Assembly: GCA_937906285.1 (NCBI GenBank)
Contig: CALCWL010000068.1
Span: 1 to 21,242, forward strand
DNA: 21,242 nucleotides
Direction: 5' to 3'
Origin: an uncultured Rhodanobacter sp.
Lineage (GTDB): Bacteria; Pseudomonadota; Gammaproteobacteria; Xanthomonadales; Rhodanobacteraceae
Shown: one piece after another, positions 7,182 to 14,499 of the stretch
Numbering within the stretch: the stretch's first letter is position 1
Layout of the letters: the number at the start of each line of letters is the position of its first letter
The notes under the pieces: generated by a model
What the model was told of the DNA's origin: nothing
What the model saw: the letters and a program-made list of their open reading frames with translations, nothing else
The model's database searches: none
Program-made: the position numbers and the translations under genes

Positions 7182-8333
7182 TCACGGAAGGGCCAGTTGC
7201 TTCAGGATCGACGCCACCATCAGGCCGAAACCGGTGCCCAGGATGTAGCCGAGCAAGGCCAGCAGGATACCCACCGGCACCAGCGCAGCCGAATAGCTGG
7301 CCGCCAGGATCGGCGTGGCGGCCACGCCGCCGATGTGCGCCAGCGAGGAGATGCCGCACAGATAGAGGTCGAAGCGGAAAAGTTTCGCGAAGCCGATCAG
7401 CAGCAGCGCGTGGATCGCGATGACGGTGACGCCGCATAGAAGATACAGCGGCGCCGCGCCGATGCCGTGGAAGTTGCTCTGCGAGGCCAGCACCGCCACC
7501 ACGCTGATCAGCAGGGCGCCGGAGATCGTGCTGGCGCCGGGGTAGCGCGCCAGTGGCGTATGCGCCACCACCAGTCCCGCGCCGGTGGCCAGCAGGATCG
7601 TCCAGGTGGTCGCGCTGAGCATGCTGGAGGTCGGCAGTCTGGCCGCCAGCCAGCCGGCCAGCGCGGCGGCCAGCAAGGCCATGCCCAGCCACAGCAGCAC
7701 GCTGTCCGGCGTGGTCGGGCCGCTCGGCTTGGCCTCCGCCAACGGGAGATCGCCGCTGGACCTGGCCCGGGTCCAGCGGTTGAACGCCGGCGCCAGCCGC
7801 GCCACCGAGAACAGCACCACGACCCACATCGAGTAGCACAACGCATCGGTGAGCAGCGACATGGCCAGCAATTGGTCCGACATGTCGATCGCCTGCTTCA
7901 CCGCAATCATGTTGGCGGTGCCGCCGACCCAGCTGCCGGACAGCGCGGCCAGCGGCTGCCACTGGTCGCCCGGCAGCCACTGCCGGTAGATCAGGAAGGC
8001 GCCGATGAAGGCCACGAACAGACTCACCGAGGTGCAGGCGAACACGGCCAGCACGCGCGGTCCCAGCCGCCAGATCGCGCGCAGGTCGCAGTTGATCATC
8101 AACAGGAACAGCAGCGCCGGCACCAGCCGCGCCACCAGCATCGACTGCGCCGCATGGATCTCGTCATTGACCTGCCACAGCCCCGACACGGCCAGCGCGG
8201 TGACCAGCAGATAGGTCAGCACGATCGGCGGCAGCACCGAAAAAACCTTCCAGCCGTAGCGGCGCTCGATCGCCGGAAACAGTCCGGCGGCCAGCAACAT
8301 CACCGCCAGGTAGGGCCAGACCGTCTGGATCAC
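7182..8333 (-). CDS. DUF819 (YjcL-type) polytopic membrane protein, candidate murein-peptide importer
   Basis: A 383-residue hydrophobic protein with about ten membrane segments, recognised as the DUF819/YjcL family, whose function is not established. Family-like blocks are SGSWVGGTANMIAVKQAI in the middle and SSLAHIGGVAATPILAASY near the C-terminus. Both are glycine-rich, helix-breaking segments reminiscent of the two inverted repeats of bile-acid-symporter-type carriers, the structural group in which DUF819 is placed. The GTG at 8333 is chosen because GAGGGG lies 6 nt upstream (8340-8345) and the first transmembrane helix (VWPYLAVMLLAAG) follows at once; the upstream in-frame ATG at 8450 would add an implausible leader lying in the promoter region. 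It is the first gene of the minus-strand series, directly before ykfC- and ykfB-like genes. The context suggests it brings L-Ala-D-Glu or related peptides into the cytoplasm (inference). Confidence 0.85.
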   Translation of the reverse strand: MIQTVWPYLAVMLLAAGLFPAIERRYGWKVFSVLPPIVLTYLLVTALAVSGLWQVNDEIHAAQSMLVARLVPALLFLLMINCDLRAIWRLGPRVLAVFACTSVSLFVAFIGAFLIYRQWLPGDQWQPLAALSGSWVGGTANMIAVKQAIDMSDQLLAMSLLTDALCYSMWVVVLFSVARLAPAFNRWTRARSSGDLPLAEAKPSGPTTPDSVLLWLGMALLAAALAGWLAARLPTSSMLSATTWTILLATGAGLVVAHTPLARYPGASTISGALLISVVAVLASQSNFHGIGAAPLYLLCGVTVIAIHALLLIGFAKLFRFDLYLCGISSLAHIGGVAATPILAASYSAALVPVGILLALLGYILGTGFGLMVASILKQLALP

Positions 8334-8339
8334 ATGCGT

Positions 8340-8345
8340 CCCCTC
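8340..8345 (-). promoter_or_regulatory. Ribosome binding site deciding the GTG start of DUF819
   Basis: On the minus strand GAGGGG is separated by 6 nt from GTG at 8333. No comparable signal precedes the other in-frame start candidates. Confidence 0.75.
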
Positions 8346-8422
8346 ATGGTTCGCCCGCAGCCGAGTACCAACCCCGAACTCGCGCCGGTAAGGAATAGCT
8401 GATTCGGGCCTGATTGAGTTGA

Positions 8423-8450
8423 AGCATAAATTATTGACCAGCATTTGCAA
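8423..8450 (-). promoter_or_regulatory. Candidate promoter for the DUF819-ykfC-ykfB-rpiR series
   Basis: On the minus strand TTGCAA (8450-8445) and TATGCT (8428-8423) are spaced by 16 nt, matching the sigma-70 consensus at 4 of 6 positions each. The surrounding stretch is the most AT-rich in the 147-bp divergent gap. It overlaps the candidate promoter of the opposite direction, so the two operons may share control. Predicted from sequence only. Confidence 0.4.
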
Positions 8451-8461
8451 GCGTGTTACAC
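8434..8461 (+). promoter_or_regulatory. Candidate promoter for the transglutaminase-TonB receptor unit
   Basis: TTGACC (8434-8439) and a weak TTACAC (8456-8461) are 16 nt apart on the plus strand, about 20 bp before the start codon at 8481. The -35 box is good and the -10 box is poor, which would suit an activated or repressed promoter. It overlaps the minus-strand candidate. Confidence 0.35.
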
Positions 8462-8470
8462 AGCCCTTTC

Positions 8471-8475
8471 AGGGG
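8471..8475 (+). promoter_or_regulatory. Ribosome binding site of the transglutaminase-like gene
   Basis: AGGGG lies 5 nt before ATG 8481. This favours 8481 over the upstream in-frame codon at 8445 and over ATG 8499. Confidence 0.7.
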
Positions 8476-8480
8476 ATCGG

Positions 8481-10019
8481 ATGCGGAGACGCCGCTCGAT
8501 GGATACACAGTTGCCTGTCGCCACGAGAATACGACGCCATGCCCGGGCCACGCGCCTGTTGCTGATCGCCGCGCTGGCGCTGTTCGCCGGCCTGCCGGCG
8601 TGGGCGGACGCAGGCCAGGCGCCGCTGAACCCGATCATCGCGCAGATCGACGCCGGCCATTTCAAGGCGGCGCAGGCGGCGATCGACACCGCACTGGCGC
8701 AGACAGGCGTATCGCCCGACCAGCGCCAGGCCCTCCTGTTCCAGCGCGAGCGCATGCGCCGCATCCTGCTCGATTTCACCCTGGGCGCGGATGACGTCAA
8801 GGCGCGCGTGCGCAAGCAGATCCCCGACCTCACCGATGCGGAGTTCGCGAAGTGGAACGCCGCGGGGCTGTTCGAGCACCAGGTGATCGACGGCCGCACG
8901 CTGTATTTCAAGCGTTCGCCCGCCAACCTGTTCCGGCTCAGCCCCGAGGCGGTGGCGCGGCGCGCGGTGCAGACGCCGATCACCGACGGCCCGATGGAAG
9001 CGCTCAACGACCACCAGCGCGCAATCTTCCATGCGGCGCTGGACCAGCATCGCGCCAGCGTGCTGCCGCAGCGCGTGCGCATGACCCAGACGCTCACCGT
9101 CGACGCCGATGCCGTGCCGGCGGGCAAGACGGTGCGCGCATGGATTCCGTATCCGCAGGCGATCCCCGGCCAGCAGGAAGACATCCGCTACGTCGCCAGC
9201 GTGCCGGCGAAGCACGCCATCGCGCCCGTGTCGGCGCCGCAGCGCACGGTGTATCTGGAAAAGCCCGCCGTGGCCGGGCAGAAGACCGTGTTCTCGGTCA
9301 CCTACGAACTGACCTTGCTGGCGCAATATCACGCGATCGACCCGGACAAGGTGCAGCCGGAAACCATCACGCCGGAACTCGCCCCGTTCGTGGCCGAGCG
9401 CGCACCGCACATCGTGTTCACCGATGCGATGCGCGCGTTTTCGCGCAAGGTCGTCGGTGACGAGAAGAACCCCTACCGCATCGCGCAAAAATTGTTTGCC
9501 GCCGTGGACCGGATCCCGTGGGCCGGTGCGCGCGAGTATTCGACGATCTCCAACATCAGCGACTACGCGCTGCACGCCGGCCACGCCGACTGCGGCCAGC
9601 AGACCCTGCTGCTGATGACCCTGCTGCGCCTCAACGGCATCCCCGCGCGCTGGCAGTCCGGCATGGTGTTCGCCGCCGACGGCAGCGGCTACAGCAACAT
9701 CCACGACTGGGGCTTCCTGTACCTCGCGCCGTACGGCTGGGTGCCGATGGACGTCACCACCGGCCGCCTGCATCCGGCCGCGGGCGACGACCCGGCACTG
9801 GAGTGGTTCTACCTCGGCGGGCTGGACAACTGGCGCATCGCCTTCAACGCCGACTACGACCGGCGCTTCGAACCGGCCAAGCGGCATTTCCGTTCCGACG
9901 ACGTGGACTCGCAGCGCGGCGAGGCCGAGTGGGACGGCGGCAACGTGTACTTCGATCATCTGGACTACGACTTCGACTGGCAGGTGCTGCCAGCGGAGCA
10001 CGGACGCGGCGACAACTAA
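8481..10019 (+). CDS. Exported transglutaminase-like cysteine protein
   Basis: A 512-residue exported protein. A long basic n-region and hydrophobic core (LLLIAALALFAGL, about 27-39) precede a likely cleavage site after AWA at 42. Residues 50-200 are helical and not assigned. A beta-rich region (about 200-285) leads into a transglutaminase-like core (PF01841 type, about 315-430) with an intact triad: Cys371 (HADCGQQTLLLMTLLR), His408 (NIHDWGF) and Asp424 (PMDVTTG). Bacterial members of this fold are often peptidases or amidases rather than cross-linking enzymes. Its place opposite a murein-peptide operon and 54 bp before a TonB receptor suggests action on peptides in the periplasm (inference). 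The start is set by AGGGG at 8471-8475. Its substrate is unknown. Confidence 0.82.
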   Translation: MRRRRSMDTQLPVATRIRRHARATRLLLIAALALFAGLPAWADAGQAPLNPIIAQIDAGHFKAAQAAIDTALAQTGVSPDQRQALLFQRERMRRILLDFTLGADDVKARVRKQIPDLTDAEFAKWNAAGLFEHQVIDGRTLYFKRSPANLFRLSPEAVARRAVQTPITDGPMEALNDHQRAIFHAALDQHRASVLPQRVRMTQTLTVDADAVPAGKTVRAWIPYPQAIPGQQEDIRYVASVPAKHAIAPVSAPQRTVYLEKPAVAGQKTVFSVTYELTLLAQYHAIDPDKVQPETITPELAPFVAERAPHIVFTDAMRAFSRKVVGDEKNPYRIAQKLFAAVDRIPWAGAREYSTISNISDYALHAGHADCGQQTLLLMTLLRLNGIPARWQSGMVFAADGSGYSNIHDWGFLYLAPYGWVPMDVTTGRLHPAAGDDPALEWFYLGGLDNWRIAFNADYDRRFEPAKRHFRSDDVDSQRGEAEWDGGNVYFDHLDYDFDWQVLPAEHGRGDN

Positions 10020-10043
10020 CCGGCGGCTTTCACGAAACACTGG

Positions 10044-10060
10044 CATCGACGGCGTCGATG
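10044..10060. other. Perfect 7-bp inverted repeat before the TonB receptor start
   Basis: CATCGAC and GTCGATG are separated by 3 nt, ending 13 bp before ATG 10074 and just before the G-rich ribosome binding region (GGGAGATGGGG). It could form a small hairpin in the leader or be a protein-binding site; no T-run follows, so it is not a terminator. It may be chance. Confidence 0.35.
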
Positions 10061-10073
10061 GGGAGATGGGGAA

Positions 10074-13000
10074 ATGAGCAACAGTCGCAGCTTGCGCAGA
10101 ACCGTACTTTGCATGGCGCTGGGCATGGGCCTGGCCTCGCTGGCCGTGCCTGCCGCCTTTGCCGGCAGCAATGACGGCGCCGTGGTGGGCCACACCGCGG
10201 CGGGCGCGGTGGTCACGGTGACCAGCACCGACACCGGCCTCACCCGCAGCGTCACCGCCGATGCCAAAGGCAACTACCGCTTCCCGTTCCTGCCGGTCGG
10301 CACCTACACTTTGCAGAGCAGCGGCGGCGGCGCCGCGAGCGCGCCGATCAACGTCACGGTGAGCCTGGGCAACACCACCACCGTCAACGTGGGCTCGGCA
10401 CCGACCGCGACCGAACTGAGTGCGGTCACGGTCAGCGGTTCGGTCCTCCCCGGCGTCGACGTCACCTCCACCGAGTCGGCCACCAACGTCACCCGCGAGC
10501 AACTGGCGCGGCTGCCGGTGGATCAGAACATCACCTCGGTAGCGGTGCTGGCGCCGGGCGTCAACAAGGGCGTCGCCGGATTCGGCGGCATCTCCTTCGG
10601 CGGTTCGTCGGTGGCGGAGAACTCGTTCTACGTCAACGGCCTCAACGTCACCGATTTCTACAACCGCAACGGCTTCTCCTCGGCGCCGTTCGCGTTCTAT
10701 CAGGAGTTCCAGGTCAAGACCGGCGGCTACTCGGTGGAATTCGGTCGCACCACCGGCGGCGTGATCAACGCGGTGACGCGCACCGGCACCAACGAGTTCA
10801 AGTACGGCGCCGAACTCACCATGGAGCCGGCCAGCTGGCACTCCCGCGCCGACGACCACTACCGTGCCGACGGCACGCGCTACCTCACCGCCAGCCGCGA
10901 CCGCGACTCGCTGGCCAAGCTCAACGTCTACGCGTCCGGCCCGATCGTGAAGGACAAGCTGTTCTTCTTTGCCATGTACGAGGCGCGCGACTCCTCGCCG
11001 GAGAACACCAACGACGCCGGCACCACGCTGACCAAGAACAGCGCCGACACCGGCTTCTGGGGCACCAAGATCGACTGGCACATCACCGACGCCAACCTGC
11101 TGGAGTTCATGGCCTTCTCGGACAAGAACAGCAACGTGGGCGACGTCTACGACTACACCTACGACGGCAGCATCACCGGCAGCAAGACCAACGAGATCTA
11201 CACCGACACCGGCGGCAGGAACTGGAACCTCACCTGGACCAGCTATCTCACCAATGACCTGTCGATGAAACTGATGTACGGCCGCAACGACCGCGAATCG
11301 TTCAACCGCGGCCTCAGCGACGTGGAATGCAACCGCGTGGCCAGCGACGGCAAGATCGCCCTGCCCGGCGTCGCGCTCGGCTGCACCACCAACTCGTCGG
11401 TGAGCCATCGCAACGACGTGCGCAAGCAGGCTCGCGCCGACTTCGAGTGGACGCTGGGCGACCACCTGCTGCGCTTCGGCTTCGACCACGAGCAGAACAC
11501 TTCCGACTACGAGCGCTACTACCCCGGCCCCGGCGCGATCTACTACAACGTGTACAAGGCCGACCCGGGCTCCTCGATCTCCAACCCCAATGGCGGCGGC
11601 GTGATCCCGCCGGGCTACACCGGCTACGTCCGCGCGCGCCGCTACGAGATTGCCGGCAACTTCGAAACCACCAACTCGGCGTACTACATCGAGGACAACT
11701 GGCAGGTCACCTCCAACCTGCTGCTGAACGCCGGCATCCGCAGCGACGGCTTCGACAACAAGGGCGGCGACGGCAAGAGCTACATCAAGATGGACAACAT
11801 GATCGCGCCGCGCGTGGGCTTCTCGTGGGACATGAAGGGCGACGGCAGCACCAAGCTGTTCGGCAACCTCGGCCGCTACTACCTGCCGGTGGCCAACGTG
11901 ATCAACATCAAGCAGGCCGGCGGCCTGCTCGACGAGCGCACCTACTACGCATTCGGCGGCTGGGAGATCGAGGACCGCAACGGCTCGCAGTACGCGATGC
12001 CGATCCTCGGCCCGCAACTGGGCGGCGTCGACACCTCGCAAGGCGACGGCACCGTCGGCGACCTGCGCTCGGAGGTCGACCACGACATGGACCAGGTCTA
12101 CCAGGACGAGGCAATCCTGGGCTTCCAGCAGATGATCGACGACAAGTGGTCGTGGGGCGTCAGCGGCACCTACCGCCGCCTGCACAACGCGATCGACGAC
12201 ATGGAGATCAGCGCCACCGCGCAGTGCGGCGAGGACGGCTACATCGGCTGGGTGATGGCCAACCCCGGCTCCAAGGTGCAGGTGTGGGGCGACTCCAACT
12301 GCGACGGCACCCCCGACGGCTACATCACCGTGGACACCTCCAAGGAAGGCTGGGCGATGTACCGCCAGGACGGCGTGGACGCCGACGGCGATCCGATCAT
12401 GACCTACATCGGCCAGCGCGGCTGGGTGAAACCCAAGCGCAGCTACACCGCGGTGGAATTCCAGATCAACCGCGCGTGGGACGACCAGTGGGCGTTCAAC
12501 GCCTCCTACACGCTGTCGTGGAGCCGCGGCAACGCGGAAGGCCCGGTCAACTCGGATACCAACTTCGACGACACCGGCCGCACCGAGAACTTCGACGACC
12601 CGTGGGTGAACTTCGGCGGCGACGGCTACCTGCCCAACGACCGCCGCCACCAGTTCAAGCTGCGCGGTACCTACGCGCTGACTCCGCACTGGCAGCTCGG
12701 CGCCGATCTGCAGGCATTGTCCGGCACACCGATCACCGGCTTCGGCGTGGGCAACCCGTATGACGCCAGCAACTACCACAGCTACTACACCTGCGTGCAG
12801 AACTGCGATTCGGAGTTCTCCGCCGACCGCGTCTACGTCAACTCGCCGCGCGGCAAGTACGGCCGCACGCCGTGGACCTACAACGTCGGCGCCAGCGTGA
12901 GCTACATCCTGCCGATCGGCGACACCGGTCGCTTCCGGGCCAAGCTGGCGGTGTACAACCTGTTCAACACCCAGCAGACGCTGAACGTGGACCAGGACCT

Positions 13001-13100
13001 GCAGACCACCATCGGCAACAGCACCAGCGACACCTTCGGCGACGGCATCAGCTTCCAGGCACCGCGCTTCACCCAACTCACCCTCAGCGTGGATTTCTGA
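10074..13100 (+). CDS. Oar-type TonB-dependent outer-membrane receptor
   Basis: A 1008-residue outer-membrane receptor. It has a signal peptide (1-30, cleavage after AFA), a carboxypeptidase-regulatory-like Ig-fold domain (about 31-108, containing GNYRFPFLPVGTYTL), a TonB-box-like segment LSAVTVSG at 115-122, and a plug domain (about 130-238, with NSFYVNGLNVTDFY, KTGGYSVEFGRTTGGVINAVTRTGTNEF). A beta-barrel of about 770 residues ends in the expected C-terminal Phe (LTLSVDF). The layout is that of Oar-like receptors abundant in Xanthomonadales. A segment in the barrel (DSNCDGTPDG, near 742-751) resembles calcium-binding loops. It would import a large or scarce substrate across the outer membrane using TonB energy; given its neighbours, muropeptides or stem peptides are a sensible guess, not a demonstrated substrate. 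A strong terminator follows the stop codon. Confidence 0.93.
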   Translation: MSNSRSLRRTVLCMALGMGLASLAVPAAFAGSNDGAVVGHTAAGAVVTVTSTDTGLTRSVTADAKGNYRFPFLPVGTYTLQSSGGGAASAPINVTVSLGNTTTVNVGSAPTATELSAVTVSGSVLPGVDVTSTESATNVTREQLARLPVDQNITSVAVLAPGVNKGVAGFGGISFGGSSVAENSFYVNGLNVTDFYNRNGFSSAPFAFYQEFQVKTGGYSVEFGRTTGGVINAVTRTGTNEFKYGAELTMEPASWHSRADDHYRADGTRYLTASRDRDSLAKLNVYASGPIVKDKLFFFAMYEARDSSPENTNDAGTTLTKNSADTGFWGTKIDWHITDANLLEFMAFSDKNSNVGDVYDYTYDGSITGSKTNEIYTDTGGRNWNLTWTSYLTNDLSMKLMYGRNDRESFNRGLSDVECNRVASDGKIALPGVALGCTTNSSVSHRNDVRKQARADFEWTLGDHLLRFGFDHEQNTSDYERYYPGPGAIYYNVYKADPGSSISNPNGGGVIPPGYTGYVRARRYEIAGNFETTNSAYYIEDNWQVTSNLLLNAGIRSDGFDNKGGDGKSYIKMDNMIAPRVGFSWDMKGDGSTKLFGNLGRYYLPVANVINIKQAGGLLDERTYYAFGGWEIEDRNGSQYAMPILGPQLGGVDTSQGDGTVGDLRSEVDHDMDQVYQDEAILGFQQMIDDKWSWGVSGTYRRLHNAIDDMEISATAQCGEDGYIGWVMANPGSKVQVWGDSNCDGTPDGYITVDTSKEGWAMYRQDGVDADGDPIMTYIGQRGWVKPKRSYTAVEFQINRAWDDQWAFNASYTLSWSRGNAEGPVNSDTNFDDTGRTENFDDPWVNFGGDGYLPNDRRHQFKLRGTYALTPHWQLGADLQALSGTPITGFGVGNPYDASNYHSYYTCVQNCDSEFSADRVYVNSPRGKYGRTPWTYNVGASVSYILPIGDTGRFRAKLAVYNLFNTQQTLNVDQDLQTTIGNSTSDTFGDGISFQAPRFTQLTLSVDF

Positions 13101-13115
13101 ACGTACTCCCCTGGC

Positions 13116-13151
13116 GGCGACCCACACGGAATGGTGGGTCGCCCTTTTTTT
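13116..13151 (+). terminator. Rho-independent terminator after the TonB receptor gene
   Basis: A perfect 10-bp stem (GGCGACCCAC at 13116-13125 with GTGGGTCGCC at 13134-13143) with an 8-nt loop is followed by CTTTTTTT at 13144-13151. It ends the transglutaminase-receptor transcript, so the lysA operon beginning 41 bp further on needs its own promoter or partial read-through. Confidence 0.95.
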
Positions 13152-13191
13152 GCCCGCCCCGCGGGTGACCGATGATGGCCTGCCGCCGCCC

Positions 13192-14499
13192 ATGAACCAC
13201 CTCCACGCCCCGCCGCCCGTCGAGCCCGACAACCTCGCGGCCATCGACATGGCGGCACCGCGCTGGCTCGACGGCGTCGACCTGCAGCTGCTGGCCGAAC
13301 GCATGCCCACCCCTTTCCACGCCTATTCCGCCAGCGCGATCCAGCAGCGCATCGAGGCGCTGAAATCCGCGCTGGCCGGCCTCGACGCCACCATCTGCTT
13401 TGCCGTCAAGGCCAACCCCAACCTCGCCATCCTGCAGCTGATGGCCAACGCCGGCCTCGGCGCCGACATCGTCTCGGTCGGCGAACTGCGCCGCGCGCTC
13501 AACGCCGGCATGCCAGCCGAACGCATCGTGTTCTCCGGCGTCGGCAAGAGCGCCGACGAGATCGCCGGCGCGCTGAACGTGGGCATCATGCGTTTCAACG
13601 TCGAGTCGCTGGACGAGTTGCACACGCTGCAGCGCATTGCCAGGGCGCAGGAAGTGACCGCGCGCGCCGCCGTGCGCATCAACCCCGACGTGGATGCGCA
13701 GACCCACGCCAAGATCTCCACCGGCAAGTCGGAGAACAAGTTCGGCGTGAGCATCGACGAAGCGCGCCGCTGGTTCGCCCAACGCAAGTCGTTCGACCAC
13801 GTGCAGCTCGACGGCCTGCACGTGCACATCGGCTCGCAGATCCTCGACGTTCAGCCGTTCCGTCTCGCACTCGAACGCGTGGCCGCGTTCTGGCGCGAGC
13901 TGGAACACGCCGGCCATCCGATCGCCAGCATCGACGTCGGCGGCGGGCTGGGTGTGTGCTATCGCGCCGACGTGGATCAACCGGTGTCCGCGGCCGCCTA
14001 CGTGGCCGCGATCCGCGAGGCGCTGGCCGGTTTCCGCGGCCGCCTTCTGCTGGAGCCGGGACGCTGGCTGGTCGCCGAAGCCGGGGTACTGCTGACCCGC
14101 GTGATCCGCGTCAAGCCCGGCACCGAGCGCAACTTCCTGATCCTCGATGCGGCCATGAACGACCTGCTGCGGCCCAGCCTGTACGACGCCTGGCACGACA
14201 TCGTGCCGGTGTCGGACCAGCCGCGCCCGATGGCCACCTACGACATCGTCGGCCCGGTCTGCGAAACCGGCGACACCTTCGCCCGCGCGCGCGAGCTGCC
14301 CGAGTGCGCGGCCGGCGACCTGTTGCTGATCAAGGCCACCGGCGCGTACGGTACGTCGATGGCCTCCAACTACAACTCGCGGCCGCTGGCCGCCGAGGTC
14401 TTGCTGCACCAGGGTCGCTACGCCGTGGTGCGGCGACGCCAGCACTTCGAGGAAATGATCGCCGGCGAGCAGCCGGCCCGGAACTGGAAAACGCCATGA
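13192..14499 (+). CDS. lysA: Diaminopimelate decarboxylase (PLP fold type III)
   Basis: A 435-residue alanine-racemase-fold decarboxylase. The PLP lysine is Lys73 in FAVKANPN, the His of HVHIGSQ is at 212, the glycine loop DVGGGLG is at 248-254, EPGR is at 288-291, the substrate Cys-Glu of GPVCETGDTFA is at 357-358, and the YGTSMASNYNSRP block is at 386-398. This set matches LysA, which converts meso-DAP to L-lysine in the cytoplasm. Closely related D-specific or carboxynorspermidine decarboxylases are less likely. It is the first gene of an operon of murein-peptide hydrolases, so it may serve DAP salvage as much as biosynthesis. The ATG at 13192 lacks a clear Shine-Dalgarno sequence; ATG 13249 (residue 20) is an alternative. 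Its TGA overlaps the next gene by ATGA. Confidence 0.9.
   Translation: MNHLHAPPPVEPDNLAAIDMAAPRWLDGVDLQLLAERMPTPFHAYSASAIQQRIEALKSALAGLDATICFAVKANPNLAILQLMANAGLGADIVSVGELRRALNAGMPAERIVFSGVGKSADEIAGALNVGIMRFNVESLDELHTLQRIARAQEVTARAAVRINPDVDAQTHAKISTGKSENKFGVSIDEARRWFAQRKSFDHVQLDGLHVHIGSQILDVQPFRLALERVAAFWRELEHAGHPIASIDVGGGLGVCYRADVDQPVSAAAYVAAIREALAGFRGRLLLEPGRWLVAEAGVLLTRVIRVKPGTERNFLILDAAMNDLLRPSLYDAWHDIVPVSDQPRPMATYDIVGPVCETGDTFARARELPECAAGDLLLIKATGAYGTSMASNYNSRPLAAEVLLHQGRYAVVRRRQHFEEMIAGEQPARNWKTP

Noticed and set aside
8469..13310. Minus-strand open frame of 1,613 residues opposite the transglutaminase and TonB receptor genes
   Set aside because: It is a GC-driven shadow of strong plus-strand genes; its product is low-complexity (Val, Ala, Gly, Arg, His-rich) with no domain, and it crosses a terminator hairpin.
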